In this document: piece by piece, positions 34,180 to 43,694 of the stretch
How the letters are laid out: each line of letters opens with the position of its first letter
Position numbering within the stretch: the stretch's first letter is position 1
Assembly: GCF_000620085.1 (NCBI RefSeq)
Contig: NZ_KK211064.1
Span: 62,001-126,000, forward strand
From: Marinobacterium jannaschii DSM 6295
GTDB taxonomy: Bacteria > Pseudomonadota > Gammaproteobacteria > Pseudomonadales > Balneatricaceae
DNA: 64,000 bases
Reading direction: 5' to 3'
Position numbers and translations under genes: made by a program
The notes under the pieces: generated by a model
Told to the model about the DNA's origin: nothing
The model's input: the letters and a program-made list of their open reading frames with translations, nothing else
Databases searched by the model: none

Positions 34180-35094
34180 ATGAAACATTCTGATCCCCGC
34201 CTCAGCGGTGTCGGCTACGGCCTGCTGGCGGCACTGATCTGGAGCGGTCATACCACCGCTTCCAGCTTCGGCCTGCGGGCCGGACTCAATCCCTACGACC
34301 TGGTCAGCCTGCGCATTCTGGTGGGGGCGCTACTGTTGTTGCCGCTGCTGTGGCGCTATGCTGCGACCTTCCGCCAGCTGGGCTGGTGGCGTTTGCTGGT
34401 GCTCTGCTGTGCCGCCGGCGCTCCCTTCAGCCTGATCAATATCTCCGGCCTGCAGTACGCACCGGTGGCGCACTCCGGGGTGCTGAGCCTCGGCCTGGTG
34501 CCGTTATTCGCCCTGATACTGAACTGGCTCTGGCTACGGCGCCGGCCCTCACCCCGTGCCTTTGCCGGCCTGGCGGTGATGCTGGCCGGACTGGGGCTGT
34601 TTGCGTCGGGTGCCGCCAGCCAGCCGCTGGGCGAACAGTTCTGGCTTGGAGAGCTGGCGTTCTGTACCTCCGCCCTGCTCTGGGCAACTTATGCCGTCTG
34701 CGCCGCGCGCTGGCAGGTACCGGCCCTGCCCGGTGTTGCCATCACCTGTATCGGTTCCCTGCCGCTGCTACCGCTGCTGTACTGGATCTCGCCCTGGCCT
34801 GCCGACGTGGCAGCCGGGCAGTGGCTGTTCCAGGGCTTTTATCAGGGCCTGCTGGTGGCGGTGGTGGCGGTATTTGCCTATGGCCGTTCGGTGATCCGGC
34901 TGGGGCCGGAAAAAGGCGCGCTGTTCAGTGCCCTGGCACCGGGCGGTGCGGCACTGGCGGCCCTGCTGCTACTGGCGCAGCCGGTGGTGCTGTTGCAGTG
35001 GGCGGGTATCGGCTTGGTGAGTCTAGGTATGATCGTGGCGTTGCGCGCGCCAGCGGCACCGCCGCCTCAGTCGGAAAGCGTGCGGCAGGCCTGA
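34180..35094 (+). CDS. EamA/DMT family transporter
   Basis: This 304-residue inner-membrane protein has ten predicted helices in two EamA repeats: the first begins GLLAALIWSGHTTASSFGLR, the second near residue 155 (LAFCTSALLWATYAVCAARW). Such proteins export metabolites such as amino acids or drugs; the substrate is unknown. The ATG at 34180 follows GGAGAG. It may be read through from the LysR gene 81 bases upstream. The downstream terminator at 35105-35127 is oriented for the opposite strand. Confidence 0.92.
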   Translation: MKHSDPRLSGVGYGLLAALIWSGHTTASSFGLRAGLNPYDLVSLRILVGALLLLPLLWRYAATFRQLGWWRLLVLCCAAGAPFSLINISGLQYAPVAHSGVLSLGLVPLFALILNWLWLRRRPSPRAFAGLAVMLAGLGLFASGAASQPLGEQFWLGELAFCTSALLWATYAVCAARWQVPALPGVAITCIGSLPLLPLLYWISPWPADVAAGQWLFQGFYQGLLVAVVAVFAYGRSVIRLGPEKGALFSALAPGGAALAALLLLAQPVVLLQWAGIGLVSLGMIVALRAPAAPPPQSESVRQA

Positions 35095-35104
35095 ACGGCA
35101 CTGT

Positions 35105-35127
35105 AAAAAAGGCCCCGGTTGGGGCCT
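35105..35127 (-). terminator. intrinsic terminator for the small membrane protein transcript
   Basis: On the minus strand AGGCCCC, loop AACC and GGGGCCT form a perfect stem followed by six T (35110-35105). The only gene it can serve is the 43-residue protein at 35294-35425 upstream on the same strand. Confidence 0.85.
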
Positions 35128-35223
35128 GAAGGGTCGAAGCTTAGGCTAGAGGCTTGGATCAGGGACTTAGATCAGGGTGTGACATAGAGGCTTGGGCCGG
35201 AAGCCGGGACAGGAAAATGGCGA

Positions 35224-35248
35224 TCAGGCCTCTGTGTCAGAGGCCTGA
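35224..35248 (-). other. 11-bp perfect hairpin in the 3' region of the small membrane protein transcript
   Basis: TCAGGCCTCTG at 35224-35234 and CAGAGGCCTGA at 35238-35248 are exact reverse complements around a 3-base spacer. It lies between the small gene stop and its terminator, giving a structured 3' untranslated region of about 190 bases. The rest of 35095-35293 holds loosely repeated TAGAGGCTTGG words and nothing else recognisable. Confidence 0.65.
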
Positions 35249-35293
35249 GGGGGACATCCGTTCAGCCAGTCTGCGGCGCCGGATGGGCCGGAC

Positions 35294-35425
35294 TCAGTTG
35301 CCGATCAGTAAATACAGCTGCACGAGCGCCGGAAAAATGGCGACCAGCAGACCTGCTAGCACCATCAGTACGGATGGGACAATACCGATTACTTCAACAC
35401 CTTCTTCATCATGTGTATGTGCCAT
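35294..35425 (-). CDS. small single-pass membrane protein, 43 residues
   Basis: This frame is too short for usual gene finding but has a good ATG at 35425 with GGAG nine bases upstream, a stop at 35294 and its own downstream terminator. It begins with MAHTHDEEGVEVIGIVPS, a polar acidic segment with two histidines, followed by a hydrophobic helix of about 24 residues (VLMVLAGLLVAIFPALVQLY) ending LLIGN. It looks like a regulatory or accessory membrane peptide. I do not recognise a family. The gap 35426-35646 on the other side holds no gene I can see and probably contains its promoter. Confidence 0.7.
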   Translation of the reverse strand: MAHTHDEEGVEVIGIVPSVLMVLAGLLVAIFPALVQLYLLIGN

Positions 35426-35646
35426 GGCTGGAATCTCCGTTTATAGCGTTGGGTTAACCAGATATAGCAACAGCGATGCCAGCTTTGGGGAACGGTGTCT
35501 AAGGGTATGATCTAGAAGGGTTTATATTGTGACAAGGTGGGCTCAGGCACAGCCTGTCACCGGGCTTGCTGATGATCCTGACCTGTCGTCAATGGCATGA
35601 CTGACAAATATGGCAGTCGGTTCTTAGGGCCTGGCGCCGGACTTCG

Positions 35647-36012
35647 TCACTCCTGCCGTGTCCAGCGGCCATAACGCAGCCGGCGTAACAGCATGGCGGC
35701 GCCCCAGCCCAGCACGATGCCGAGAGTATTGGCGATCACATCGAGACCGCTGAACTGGCGCTTGGGAATCAGCTGCTGGGCATACTCGATCGCCACTCCC
35801 CAGAACAATAGCAACAGCAGGATGCGCCAGCCGGCGCGGGGGAACAGGGTGAAGCCGACCAGCGCTGCGCTGCCCCAGGCGATAAAGTGGCTCTGCTTAT
35901 CGGTAAAGCCGGTTTTTTCCGGCAGACCGGCGATCGGTAACAGGCTGAGGACGGTGATTCCCAGCAGGATCAGGACCAGAGGCATAGCTCGGTGGCGCGG
36001 GTTGAAAGGCAT
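35647..36012 (-). CDS. VanZ-like membrane protein
   Basis: This 121-residue protein has four hydrophobic segments and the VanZ-like pattern: LPEKTGFTDKQSHFIAWGSAALVG region with DKQSHF, then GVAIEYAQQLIPKRQFSGLDVIANTLGIVLG region with the conserved E-Q and D-N-G residues. The function of standalone VanZ proteins is unclear; teicoplanin resistance is known only for some. A start eight codons downstream (MPLVLILLG) is possible. It precedes nothing obvious in an operon. Confidence 0.82.
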   Translation of the reverse strand: MPFNPRHRAMPLVLILLGITVLSLLPIAGLPEKTGFTDKQSHFIAWGSAALVGFTLFPRAGWRILLLLLFWGVAIEYAQQLIPKRQFSGLDVIANTLGIVLGWGAAMLLRRLRYGRWTRQE

Positions 36013-36121
36013 CGGTAATTAACTGTTCGCTGGCTGCTTTGGTGATGGAGTGCGCAGGGTACCGTTTCGTCGTGACCGAACCAATCGGTATCGGGCGCTA
36101 TTTGACTATTTACCCTGTCTT

Positions 36122-38473
36122 TTAATGCACTTCGATGGCGATCCGGTCGATATTGCCGCTTTCGTCGGTTACCAGCAGTTGCAACGGCCCGCGTTGACTC
36201 AGGGGATGCAGCAGCACCTGATCCGGCGGGCCCTGGTAGCGATAGCGGCCATTGATATACCAGAAGCGTTGTCCGCTGCCGCCGCTGGCGGTCAGTGTCA
36301 GTTGCGGCCGGTCACTGAGACGGTAGTGGCTGCCAGCCTGCAGCTCGCTGATCCGTAACGGTGCTGTATCCGGTGCCCGGTGGCTGCAGCGCGCTGACAG
36401 CGGCGGAATCTGCTGTGCGCGATGCCAGCGGGGCGGTAACCAGGGCTCCAGTGCCTGGGGCCAGAGCGCGACGTCCCGCTGTACCTTAGTGTCCGTGATG
36501 CAGCCGGGAAGTAAGCGCTCACCTGTCTTGCTGTCCTGCCAGAAGCGAACCCGGCTGCCCTGCCCGGGGTTTTGCCCGTGGGGCTGCCAGCTGGGCGGTA
36601 TCTGCTGGTGCAACAGCCAGGCCTGACGGCGCCTGTGGCACTGTGCCGCCGGAGTTTCTGCGACACTCAAGCCTTCCGGCCAGCAGATGGCAGCACGACT
36701 GACGGTATCGGGGGCCGCAGACAGTACAGACTCGTCCTGTAGCCGGTCGTAGAGGGTAAACAGCAATGGCCCGGCGGTGATACGGCCATAGTGACCGGGT
36801 AGCGGGCTGCCATCCGGGCGGCCGACCCAGACGCCGATGCTGTAGCGCTGGCTGACGCCGATCGCCCAGGCATCGCGAAAGCCGTAGCTGGTGCCGGTCT
36901 TCCAGGCCAGCCCCGGGCGGGCCTGCAGGCTGCTGTGGCGCAGCGGGGCGCCGGGGCGGCGGATTCGGGACAGGATCTGACGGCTGATCCAGGCCGCTCC
37001 GGGGGCCATCAGGTAGCGTGGTATTGCCGGTTTAACTCCCATGACCGGGGGCGTCAGCTGCAGCGGATAGACCAGGCCTTCTGTGCTCAGTGAGGAGTAA
37101 AGGCTAACTAACTGTTCCAGCGTGGTCCCTGCGCCTCCGAGAATCACTGCCAGTCCGGCACGGTCGCCGGGGATGCTGAGCGGCGCGCCGGCGTTGGCCA
37201 GCCGGGCGGCGAAGCGGGCGCTGCCAAAGCGCTGCAGCAGGCTCACCGCGGGGATATTCAGCGAGCGTTGCAGGGCCTCGGAGGCGGAGACCGGGCCGGA
37301 AAAGCCGCTGCTGAAGTTATCGGGCCGGTAGCTGCCACTGACCAGCGGCAGATCGCTCAGCAGGGATTCGGAATGGACCAGCCCCTCCTCGATCGCCATG
37401 CCGTAGAGGAAGGGTTTCAGGGTCGAGCCGGGCGAGCGGATCGCCTGCACCATATCCACATGGCCGCTGCGGGCGGCGTCGCCAAAGACGGCGCTACCGG
37501 CATAGGCCAGCACACTGTGATCCTGGTTATCGACAAGCAGCGCCGCGGCCGAGCTGTGTGGCGGCAGGCGACGGATATAGTAGGCCAGATAATCCTGCAG
37601 CGCCTGCTGTAGCTGGCGGTCGATGCTGGAGCGGATCAGGCGCTGGTGCGGGTACTGGCGGATCAGACGGCGGGCCAGCAGCGGTGCCAGGTTGGGCTGC
37701 TCTGGCCGGAACGCCGCCACGGGCTCCTGCATTGCCCTCCGGCTGACTGTCGGTGGCCAGATCTCCAGTGTGGCCAGGCGCTGTAATACTTTATCCCGCG
37801 CCTGCTGTGCCCGTGCCGGGGCACGATCGGGACGTAGCCGGGTCGGTGCCTGCGGCAGTACTGCCAGCAGGGCGGCTTCGGCATGGCTCAGTTCTGCCGC
37901 CGACTTACCCAGGTAGCTGTAGCTGGCGGCCTGCACCCCTTCCAGAGTGCCGCCAAAGGGCGCCAGGTTGAGGTATAACTCAAGGATCTGCTGTTTGCTC
38001 AGGTGCCATTCCAGCTGCAGGGTGCGCAGCATCTGCTGGAGCTTGCCGCCGAGACTGCGACGGTGCGGATGCAGCAAGCGGGCGACCTGCATCGACAGGG
38101 TGGAACCGCCGGAGATGATCCGTCCGGCGCGCAGGTTCTGCCAGGCGGCGCGGACCAGCGCCAGCGGGTTGATGCCCGGGTGCCGGTAGAACCAGCGATC
38201 CTCGTAGCCCAGCAGGGCCTGCAGGTAGAGTGGTGAGACCTGATCGGCGCTCACCGGGTAGCGCCAGACACCGCGGGCATCGGCAAAGGCGCGCAACGGT
38301 TCGCCCTGGCGGTCGGTCACGACCCGGGCAAACAGCTGTTCCGATTGTGGCAGCCTGAGCGGATAGCGCCAGTCCAGCAGCAGGGCGGTCAGCCCGATCG
38401 TCAACACGACCAGCAGCAGGGCCGCCGCCGGGCGCCGTATCCCCTTGCTGTCCGGCAGTTTAAGGCGTGCCAC
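36122..38473 (-). CDS. pbpC: penicillin-binding protein 1C (PbpC)
   Basis: This bifunctional peptidoglycan synthase of about 783 residues has an N-terminal membrane anchor, a glycosyltransferase GT51 domain (ALLGYEDRWFYRHPGINP, ISGGSTLSMQVARLL) and a transpeptidase domain with SxxK in RSPGSTLKPFLYG, SLN in LQRSLNIPAV and KTGTSYG. A C-terminal PBP1C-type domain follows. No ATG is available at the start; GTG at 38473 is chosen, TTG at 38488 being an alternative, so the exact N-terminus is uncertain. It overlaps the alpha-2-macroglobulin gene upstream, the pairing seen in many Gram-negatives where the two proteins work in the periplasm. Confidence 0.95.
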   Translation of the reverse strand: MARLKLPDSKGIRRPAAALLLVVLTIGLTALLLDWRYPLRLPQSEQLFARVVTDRQGEPLRAFADARGVWRYPVSADQVSPLYLQALLGYEDRWFYRHPGINPLALVRAAWQNLRAGRIISGGSTLSMQVARLLHPHRRSLGGKLQQMLRTLQLEWHLSKQQILELYLNLAPFGGTLEGVQAASYSYLGKSAAELSHAEAALLAVLPQAPTRLRPDRAPARAQQARDKVLQRLATLEIWPPTVSRRAMQEPVAAFRPEQPNLAPLLARRLIRQYPHQRLIRSSIDRQLQQALQDYLAYYIRRLPPHSSAAALLVDNQDHSVLAYAGSAVFGDAARSGHVDMVQAIRSPGSTLKPFLYGMAIEEGLVHSESLLSDLPLVSGSYRPDNFSSGFSGPVSASEALQRSLNIPAVSLLQRFGSARFAARLANAGAPLSIPGDRAGLAVILGGAGTTLEQLVSLYSSLSTEGLVYPLQLTPPVMGVKPAIPRYLMAPGAAWISRQILSRIRRPGAPLRHSSLQARPGLAWKTGTSYGFRDAWAIGVSQRYSIGVWVGRPDGSPLPGHYGRITAGPLLFTLYDRLQDESVLSAAPDTVSRAAICWPEGLSVAETPAAQCHRRRQAWLLHQQIPPSWQPHGQNPGQGSRVRFWQDSKTGERLLPGCITDTKVQRDVALWPQALEPWLPPRWHRAQQIPPLSARCSHRAPDTAPLRISELQAGSHYRLSDRPQLTLTASGGSGQRFWYINGRYRYQGPPDQVLLHPLSQRGPLQLLVTDESGNIDRIAIEVH

Positions 38474-41400
38474 CGGGGCTGATCTCAATCGTGACCGGGG
38501 TATCCGAAACGGCGCGGATCTGCGGCCGGTACATATCCTCGGCCAGTGTCGCGGGCAGGCTGTAACGTCCCGGCGTGACCGCCCGTATCAGGTAGATCAG
38601 GTCGGCACCCTGCCAGGGCGTGACTTCCAGCGCAGCCACATAGCGGTCGTCGCGGTACTCCTGATGCTTCAGCCGGGTATCGGCCAGCAGCTCGCTGATG
38701 CTGCGGCCATCGATGCTGAGCGACTCCAGGTCGGCCGCATGGGCCAGGTTCTGGTTCTCCAGTTCGAAACCGGCCGCTAGCAGGTCGACCAGCAGCACAT
38801 CCGGCAGCCGCTCCTGACTGCGCAGGCGCAGGTGGACCAGCAACTGATCGCCGCTGCGCACGCGGGCCGGTGAGACCGGCTCGCCTTTGAGGTTAAACCA
38901 CTGGCGTTCGATACTGATTCCCTGACTGATCGCAGCCGGTGGCTGGTCACCATAGCCCGACAGCTGCAGGTTCAGGAACAGCGGCTGCTCACCGCTGTTG
39001 GTCAGGCTGAGCGCCCTGCCCTGCTCTGTAGCCCGTGCAGGGCCGCTGATATCCGAGCCATCGAGCGCACGCTGCAGGCTCTGGCTGCCACTCAGGGTTT
39101 GTTCTGACTCACCCAGCCTTAACTGCGCCTGCCAGGGCGCGCCCCCGAACTGCTCCAGTGCCAGCCCGGCGAGGAACAGCGCATTGCGTTCCTGGGTACT
39201 GAGCCAGCGCTGGCCTTGCAACTCTGTCGCCAGTTGCTGGGCCAGCATCAGGGCCGGGGCTTTATCGCTGATCAGCTGATGTTTCAGCAGCAGGTGGATC
39301 ATCATGGCCCGGTCGCGGATTGCGCTGCCGTAGTCACCCAGATAGCCCTGGCCGCGGCGGATTTTCAGGGCTTCAGCCAGTGCCTGCTGGGCCCGGATAC
39401 GGTCACCGGCCTGATGCAGGGCCAGGGCCAGGTGCAACAGTGACAGGCCACTGCGGGCATGCTGGCGCTGGCGATCAAACAGCAGGCGCAGGTTGCCGAG
39501 CGAGGCCTGATTGCTGCGTGATAATACATAAGCGGCATAGGCCTTGTAGGCAAAGCGGTAGTGCTGGCTGTTGTCGCTCCAGCGTTCATCGAAAAAGCCG
39601 CCGCGCCGCTGGCCATACTGCTGCAGCCGGGTCAGGGCCTTCTCCAGCACACCCTGCGGCAGGCTATAACCCTGTGCACGGGCGCTGAGCATAAAATCGG
39701 CCACATAGGCGCCGAGCCAGTGCTCCTCGTCGGAGCGGTTATCCCAGAGGCCAAAGCCGCCATCACGGCGCTGCAGGGCGGTGATGCGGTCCAGCGCCGC
39801 CTCGACCTGCTGACGGCGTTGCTGCTGGTCGAGTTGCTTGAGGTCGAACAGCTGCTGCGCCTGCGGATCGGCAAAGATCAGCGGCCAGGCCCGGCTGCCG
39901 GTCTGTTCCAGGCAACCATAGGGATACTGCAGCAGGCCATCCAGCTGAGCCGCCAGGTTCAGGTCGGGGCTGGATGAGAGGCTCAGGCGGGCGGCCAGGG
40001 TCTCAGGCCGCAGGCCCTGCAGCAGGGCCGGTGCCGGGCTGTATTGGTCGCCGGGGGAAAGCAGCTGCTGATCCTGACGCTGCAGCGCCGGCCAGGGAGG
40101 GCGTACACCGAGTGTCCAGTGGCGCTCGATCGGTTGCTGCAGATGCTCGCCCTTCAGGGTCAGGCGGATCTCTGCACGACCGCTGTAACCGCTGGCAATC
40201 ACCGGCAGGCGCAGGCTGTGGCGCTCGCCATCGTCCAGCGAGAGCAACTGGTCGGGCAGGGCTTCAGCTGCCAGCTCGACCGGGCCGCTGATCGCCAGTT
40301 CGGCGGTCAGCAGCTGCGACTGTCCACTGAGGTTGGTCAGGTCCAGCTGTAATACTGACTGGTCGCCACTGGCCAGGAAACGGGGCTTGGAGAGCTGGGT
40401 GACCAGCGGTGAAGCCACCGTCAGCTCGGCCTCGCCGCTGCCGTAGCTGTGATCGCTGAAGGCCAGTGCCATCAGCTGCAGGCGGCCGTTAAACTGCGGG
40501 ATAGCCAGCTCGACCCGGGCAATGCCATCGCTGTCCACGTCGACCGCCTCGCTGAACAGCGACACGATCTGTACATCGGAGGCAGGCTCCGCCCCGCCCC
40601 GAGCCAGGTCGGCATCGCCACCGAAGCGCAGCCGGGCATTGGCGGCCTGCGAGACCTCGATCACCTTATGGTAGAGATCTCGGCTCTCGACCGCGTAGCG
40701 GCGCTGGCCAAAAAAGCCCTCAAAGGGGTCGGGTGTCTCAAAGCGACTCAGGCTGAGTACGCCCACATCCACGGCGGCCAGGGTGACCCGGGCATTCTGT
40801 GGCAGCGGCTCGCCAGAGGGGCTGCTGAGGCGGATTTCGGCCTGCAGGGTGCGGTTCGGTTCGATCTTCTCCGGTGCCTGCAGTTCAACCCCGAGGCGAC
40901 GGGATTGGCGTGACAGGGGCAGGTGGATCAGTCCCAGCGCCCGTTTCGGTGTGCGCCGGGCAGCCTGCTGCACTGTGGCATCGGCCCGGCCCGGTTGCAG
41001 CAGCAGGGCGCTGATATAGAGATCGTGACGTTGCCAGGCCGGATCGACCGGGATCTGCAGTTGCATCCCTTCCGCCGGTACCTGGATACGCTTGATCCAC
41101 AGTGGCTGGTCGCCCTCCACCATCAGCAATAGCTCGCCGGCCGCCGGCGGATCGATCTGCAACCTGGCCGTATCGCCGGACTGATAGGCGGCCTTGTCCA
41201 GGCTCAGCCCCACCTGATCGGGGCGGGCCGCGCTGCCACCCTGCTGTGCCCGCTGCCAGCGCTCGTACCAGTCCTCACCGGCGCGAAAGCGCAGGCTGCT
41301 GAGCAGGCCGCTGGCCGGCTCGGAGACCTCCAGCCGGTAGCGGCCCCACTCCACCTCAAAGCTGACCGCTTGCGGCTGCTGGCCATCCAGCGCCAGGTTC

Positions 41401-43553
41401 TGCACGGCGACCGGATACTCTTTGTCGCTCCATTCGTAATGCCAGCCGCGATGTTCGTTGTAGACCCAGAAATAACTGCGATCTTCGCGGATCAGGCGGA
41501 TATCCAGCGGCTTACTGGGGTGCAGGCTGCCATCGATATCTGCTTTGACCAGGGCAAACTCTACCCGGCTGTTTTGTGGTGGGTTGAGGTCACCAAAGGC
41601 CGGACGAATCCCCAGCTGGGCCGGGCCGGGCCAGACTTCGGCCTGATAGCTGCGCTGCACCGGCCGGCCGCCGCTTTCATACAGGCTGGCGCTGATATTC
41701 AGCCGTAGCGGCGATCGGGCCTTGGCCCAGTGAGCGGGGGATTGAATCGTGCCCTGACCCTGCTGATCCAGCCGGATATCGCTCAGCTCGATCGGCTGTA
41801 GTGGTGCCGTTTCGCGGATATCGCCAAACTGGAACTGCGCCAGCGCGGCCACCGGATGTCGCCACTGGCTTACCTGTATGCGGCTGCTGAGACGGTTGCC
41901 CGCGGCCGGTGCGCCGTAGAGGTAGGCCCCGCTGACCGGCAGTTGCAGCGCCTGCCCGGGTGTCAGGCGCAGGGGCTGGCTGTTGCCGGAGTTGAACTGC
42001 AACTCCATTCGTTCAGGCAGGAACTGCTCGACCTGAAACGGATAGCTGACCGGTTGTGACAGGGCGGCACCGCTCAGCACCAGCTCCCAGCGCCCGCGCA
42101 TGGCGTTGTCGGGGATCGGCCACTGCTGGCGGTAGTAAGCGCCGTTGTCCGGCTGCCAGCGGAAGCTTTTCGCCACAGTGCCGTCGGGGCGGCGCAGCTG
42201 GGCGTCCAGCAGTGGTGACTGGCTGATACGGCCATCGCCATCCCTGAGCAGGGCGGCGAAGTCGGCCTGTTCGCCGGGGCGGTAGAGGTCGCGCGGGCCA
42301 TAGACAAAGAGTTCGTATGGCCGCTGTGGCCGCTGGCCCAGGTCGTAGGCTGACAGGTCCAGTGCCGGGCTTTTCAGCGGCAACAGGGCAAAGTGGTTGC
42401 CCTGCCGGGCCAGCGCCAGCGTGGCCTTCTCCGGCAGTGGTTGGAAGCGGCTGCGGCCTTCGGGCCCGCTCGCTTGCCGCGCCAGCACCTTACCGCCCTT
42501 ATCCAATAGCTCGACCTCAACTGCCTGTCGTGCCTTACCACTGGCCAGCGAGCTGGCGTAGATATCCAGCTGTCCGTTGTAAAAGCGTGCGTGCAGGCCG
42601 ATATCGGTGATACTGAACCAGCTGACCTGCTTCTGCCCGTACTGGCCCTGAGGCAGCATTACCGCCAGGTAAAGTCCGGCGGGCTGCAGCGCGTCGATCC
42701 CTTCGACGTTGATAGTGCGCTGGCTGCGCTTATTGGCTTCCGGGTCGAGGTCGTAGCGGCCGCTGTAGACCAGTTCGCCCCACTGGGTCAGGTTCTCGAC
42801 CCCCCACAGGGACCGGCCACCGTACTGCACCTCGCGCAGGAAGCGCGGCAGCTTGTCGGGGCGGATACGGAAAAAGTCGATATTCACCGCCGCCACATTT
42901 ACCGTGCTGACCGACAACCCGCGTCCCAGTCCCTGAGTGAGCAGCAGGCCGTCGGAGTCGAAACTGACGCTGGCATTGAGGTGGCGGCTGCGGATCTCTG
43001 CCTGTGATTCAGCCGTCAACAGGGCACCATTGGCGGCCTTCAGGCCGCGTCTGACGCTGATCTGGTAAGTGGTATCGGGCTGGGTGGCGGGAAACCAGAG
43101 CGTCTTACCCGCCTGATCCAGCACCCAGTCGCCATCGACGGCAACCGTTGCGCTGCTATCGGCCGCTTTGGCGCTGATATCGATAAAGTCCTGCAGTTTC
43201 TGGCGTGGGTCGAGCGGGATTGAGAAACGGATCGCCACTTCGTTGCGGCCGTCATGGTTGCGCTCGCTGATATCCAGCAGGGTCAGCGGATCTGTGGCCC
43301 CGGCCCCGGCCGTGGCTTCAGAGGTGGTCGCTACAGCGCTATCCGCACCGGAATTCGCCTGCACTACCGCGGTGTCGGCAGCGACAGCCGGGACTTGCGT
43401 TGTGGGAGCCGCCGTGTCACCTGTGGTTTCGGCAGGCGTGGCCACAGGGGCCTGATCGGCAGGGTCAGACTGCCCGGCCTGGTCGCAGGCGCTGAGCAGT
43501 GAGAGACAGAACAGCAGTGCCAGTGTTCGGCGCAGAGTATGCAGCGGCATCAT
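38460..43553 (-). CDS. bacterial alpha-2-macroglobulin lipoprotein (YfhM-like)
   Basis: This very large (1697-residue) protein starts with a lipoprotein signal ending at the lipobox cysteine in LLSACDQ. The N-terminal part has macroglobulin-type beta domains; the thioester motif CLEQ begins at Cys1214 (YPYGCLEQ), so it can trap proteases covalently after bait cleavage. The C-terminal part has the alpha-helical complement-like repeats and a receptor-domain-like end. A threonine/alanine-rich linker follows the lipobox. Encoded directly before pbpC with overlap, it is thought to guard the periplasm when the wall is damaged. Confidence 0.95.
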   Translation of the reverse strand: MMPLHTLRRTLALLFCLSLLSACDQAGQSDPADQAPVATPAETTGDTAAPTTQVPAVAADTAVVQANSGADSAVATTSEATAGAGATDPLTLLDISERNHDGRNEVAIRFSIPLDPRQKLQDFIDISAKAADSSATVAVDGDWVLDQAGKTLWFPATQPDTTYQISVRRGLKAANGALLTAESQAEIRSRHLNASVSFDSDGLLLTQGLGRGLSVSTVNVAAVNIDFFRIRPDKLPRFLREVQYGGRSLWGVENLTQWGELVYSGRYDLDPEANKRSQRTINVEGIDALQPAGLYLAVMLPQGQYGQKQVSWFSITDIGLHARFYNGQLDIYASSLASGKARQAVEVELLDKGGKVLARQASGPEGRSRFQPLPEKATLALARQGNHFALLPLKSPALDLSAYDLGQRPQRPYELFVYGPRDLYRPGEQADFAALLRDGDGRISQSPLLDAQLRRPDGTVAKSFRWQPDNGAYYRQQWPIPDNAMRGRWELVLSGAALSQPVSYPFQVEQFLPERMELQFNSGNSQPLRLTPGQALQLPVSGAYLYGAPAAGNRLSSRIQVSQWRHPVAALAQFQFGDIRETAPLQPIELSDIRLDQQGQGTIQSPAHWAKARSPLRLNISASLYESGGRPVQRSYQAEVWPGPAQLGIRPAFGDLNPPQNSRVEFALVKADIDGSLHPSKPLDIRLIREDRSYFWVYNEHRGWHYEWSDKEYPVAVQNLALDGQQPQAVSFEVEWGRYRLEVSEPASGLLSSLRFRAGEDWYERWQRAQQGGSAARPDQVGLSLDKAAYQSGDTARLQIDPPAAGELLLMVEGDQPLWIKRIQVPAEGMQLQIPVDPAWQRHDLYISALLLQPGRADATVQQAARRTPKRALGLIHLPLSRQSRRLGVELQAPEKIEPNRTLQAEIRLSSPSGEPLPQNARVTLAAVDVGVLSLSRFETPDPFEGFFGQRRYAVESRDLYHKVIEVSQAANARLRFGGDADLARGGAEPASDVQIVSLFSEAVDVDSDGIARVELAIPQFNGRLQLMALAFSDHSYGSGEAELTVASPLVTQLSKPRFLASGDQSVLQLDLTNLSGQSQLLTAELAISGPVELAAEALPDQLLSLDDGERHSLRLPVIASGYSGRAEIRLTLKGEHLQQPIERHWTLGVRPPWPALQRQDQQLLSPGDQYSPAPALLQGLRPETLAARLSLSSSPDLNLAAQLDGLLQYPYGCLEQTGSRAWPLIFADPQAQQLFDLKQLDQQQRRQQVEAALDRITALQRRDGGFGLWDNRSDEEHWLGAYVADFMLSARAQGYSLPQGVLEKALTRLQQYGQRRGGFFDERWSDNSQHYRFAYKAYAAYVLSRSNQASLGNLRLLFDRQRQHARSGLSLLHLALALHQAGDRIRAQQALAEALKIRRGQGYLGDYGSAIRDRAMMIHLLLKHQLISDKAPALMLAQQLATELQGQRWLSTQERNALFLAGLALEQFGGAPWQAQLRLGESEQTLSGSQSLQRALDGSDISGPARATEQGRALSLTNSGEQPLFLNLQLSGYGDQPPAAISQGISIERQWFNLKGEPVSPARVRSGDQLLVHLRLRSQERLPDVLLVDLLAAGFELENQNLAHAADLESLSIDGRSISELLADTRLKHQEYRDDRYVAALEVTPWQGADLIYLIRAVTPGRYSLPATLAEDMYRPQIRAVSDTPVTIEISPGGTP

Positions 43554-43694
43554 AATCGCTTCCCTGAAGTAGCCCGTTGCGGAGAATCCCGAACGACAGA
43601 CTATCCTCAGCCAGCTTGCCGTTCGCTGAACCTGCAGTATGGCAGGCCCGGATCAAAGGCTAAAGGCTGATCCGCTGCGTCTCAGCGCGTGTGG

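Noticed and set aside
35154-35510. 118-codon plus-strand frame opposite the small membrane protein
   Set aside because: It has no ribosome binding site or motifs, is serine- and arginine-rich as shadow frames are, and crosses the hairpins on the other strand.
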